Source: Thermococcus zilligii AN1
Lineage (GTDB): Archaea > Methanobacteriota_B > Thermococci > Thermococcales > Thermococcaceae
Direction: 5' to 3'
Length of the DNA stretch: 64,000 nt
Assembly: GCF_000258515.1 (NCBI RefSeq)
Contig: NZ_AJLF01000001.1
Location: 62,001-126,000, forward strand
Part shown: piece by piece, positions 63,086 through 64,000 of the stretch
Layout of the letters: each line of letters starts with the position of its first letter
Numbering within the stretch: position 1 is the stretch's first letter
Translations under genes and position numbers: made by a program
The notes under the pieces: model-generated
Database searches by the model: none
The model's input: only the letters and a program-made list of their open reading frames with translations
Told to the model about the DNA's origin: nothing

Positions 63086-63439
63086 GTGAGGCCAGACAAC
63101 AAATTTGCACTCATCGTGTATCTCTGGGGGTCAATAGCCGGGGTCATCAGCGGATTGCTTTCAACTTACTACCGCCCCGGATGGGTTATTGGCGCCCTTA
63201 TGTTCCTGGCAACGGATCTCTTTGTAAAATTGCTCCTGGGGGAAGATTTGCCCCGGGACATAAAGGAGCTTCCCGAGGACGGGAGGCGGAAGGCTATCCT
63301 GAGGAGGGCTTTCTGGGGATGGTTACTGTTCTGGCTGTACTTCACTATGCTTGTCTACACCCTTGGAATAGGGTTTGAACCGAAGGCTTACAACAACCAG
63401 AGCCTCCTCTCAAAGATGATGAATGGAACCGGACGGTGA
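63086..63439 (+). CDS. Small membrane protein, function unknown
   Basis: 117 residues, VRPDNKFALIVYLWGSIAGV at the start with two close N-terminal helices (about 8-45), a charged loop DLPRDIKELPEDGRRKAILRR, and a third helix WGWLLFWLYFTMLVYTLG. GTG 63086 has GGGTGGGTGAAAAA before it. TATA-like CTTTTAAAAG is near 63047. It runs into rpiA (9-nt gap), so co-transcribed. Confidence 0.78.
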   Translation: MRPDNKFALIVYLWGSIAGVISGLLSTYYRPGWVIGALMFLATDLFVKLLLGEDLPRDIKELPEDGRRKAILRRAFWGWLLFWLYFTMLVYTLGIGFEPKAYNNQSLLSKMMNGTGR

Positions 63440-63448
63440 GGTGGTATT

Positions 63449-64000
63449 ATGGATTTGGAAGAACTGAAAAAAACCGTCGCAAGGGAAGCGCTGTCATTCG
63501 TTGAAGACGACATGGTTATTGGCCTCGGTACGGGCTCAACAGCTTCTTATTTCCTGAAGTTCTTAGGCGAGAAGATCCGGGAGGAAGAGCTTGAGATATA
63601 CGGCGTTCCAACGTCCTACCAGTCAAGGCTTCTGGCCCTTGAATATGGGATACCGATTCGGGCCCTCGACGAGGTTGATGCCATAGATATCGCCGTTGAC
63701 GGGGCGGATGAGGTCGATCCTCAGCTCAACCTCATAAAGGGGCGCGGGGCCGCGCTCACCATGGAGAAGATCATCGAATACCGGGCTGGAACCTTCATCG
63801 TCCTCGTTGACGAGAGCAAACTGGTGAATAGACTGGGGGAGAAGATGCCCGTTCCGGTTGAGGTGATCCCCGCCGCCTGGAGGGCCATAGCTGAAGAGAT
63901 AGAGGTCTTCAACGCCAGGGCTGAACTCAGGATGGCGGCCAAGAAAGATGGGCCAGTGATAACGGACAACGGCAACTTCATACTGGACGTTAAGTTCGAG
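63449..64000 (+). CDS. rpiA: Ribose-5-phosphate isomerase A (N-terminal part, runs off the right edge)
   Basis: First 184 residues of RpiA, which interconverts ribose 5-phosphate and ribulose 5-phosphate. Substrate loop GLGTGSTASYFL (about 26-37), VDGADEVDPQLNLIKGRGAALTMEKI-type catalytic region with Asp in DGADEVD and Glu in TMEKI; then LVDESKLV. ATG 63449 follows GAGGTGGTATT. In this organism it supplies pentose phosphates for nucleotides since the oxidative pentose route is absent in Thermococcales. Confidence 0.95.
   Translation, partial: MDLEELKKTVAREALSFVEDDMVIGLGTGSTASYFLKFLGEKIREEELEIYGVPTSYQSRLLALEYGIPIRALDEVDAIDIAVDGADEVDPQLNLIKGRGAALTMEKIIEYRAGTFIVLVDESKLVNRLGEKMPVPVEVIPAAWRAIAEEIEVFNARAELRMAAKKDGPVITDNGNFILDVKFE

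Overview
The window is a stretch of chromosome from a hyperthermophilic archaeon of the Thermococcales, most likely Thermococcus. The evidence is direct: an archaeal RNA polymerase operon (rpoH-rpoB-rpoA1-rpoA2-rpl30e-nusA-rps12-rps7), an archaeal histone, an archaeal DnaG, a non-split RpoB, a tungsten aldehyde:ferredoxin oxidoreductase with its radical SAM partner, a GTP-type PEP carboxykinase beside an alpha-glucan phosphorylase, archaeal AMP phosphorylase, GGTGA-type ribosome binding sites, TTTATA/CTTATATA promoters, tRNA genes with encoded CCA, and a 30-nt CRISPR repeat of the Pyrococcus/Thermococcus type. Species cannot be fixed from the sequence alone.

Layout. 1-4.8 kb: PLP synthase (pdxT partial, pdxS), a D-2-hydroxyacid dehydrogenase, an M42 peptidase, an AbrB/PIN toxin-antitoxin pair and a TauE/SafE permease. 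4.8-8.0 kb: a long CRISPR array without nearby cas genes, read on the minus strand from a leader at 7502-7958. 8.0-21.6 kb: Maf, a box C/D-like sRNA, a PIN-KH ATPase interrupted by a 594-residue intein, a MinD-like ATPase, a GPN-loop GTPase, asparagine synthetase, a helical-repeat protein, Sua5, a nucleotidyltransferase, SerRS and MoeA. 21.6-28.6 kb: tRNA-Arg, Lrp-type regulators, an HTH-phosphoribosyltransferase, a CxxC protein, SRP54, a 36-residue small gene, a second helical-repeat protein, MTA phosphorylase and tRNA-Gly. 28.7-38.7 kb: the transcription/translation operon. 38.7-41.7 kb: a decayed accessory patch (PIN-toxin remnant, frameshifted small gene, a canonical box C/D sRNA), a phosphodiesterase and NreA. 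41.8-45.1 kb: the aor operon. 45.1-46.9 kb: tRNA-Ser, -Cys, -Lys and -Leu, a helicase missing its second half, and a histone. 46.9-53.5 kb: a B12/radical SAM protein, a decayed membrane gene, a Toprim protein, DnaG, GluRS and an NSS-type transporter with two frameshifts. 53.5-64 kb: glucan phosphorylase, PEPCK and an apparently inactive phosphohexomutase-like protein with glycolytic-motif operators, then Tmk, tRNA-Val, tRNA-Ala, AMP phosphorylase, MinD and the start of rpiA.

How it fits together. Most of the window is core information processing. The metabolic parts fit a peptide/sugar-fermenting, tungsten-dependent lifestyle: AOR with a MoaD-like protein and a radical SAM maturase, MoeA for the pterin cofactor, and glucan phosphorolysis opposed by PEPCK-driven gluconeogenesis under what look like Thermococcales glycolytic motif (TGM) sites. 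Accessory DNA (CRISPR, toxin pairs and their remnants, intein, frameshifted genes) is interspersed. I found no clearly new multi-gene system. The best leads are the inactive phosphohexomutase in the TGM cluster, the oversized intein, near-duplicate CRISPR spacers, two box C/D sRNA candidates, the 36-residue gene with a perfect palindrome at its stop codon, and a set of frameshifted or truncated genes in 38.7-53.5 kb.
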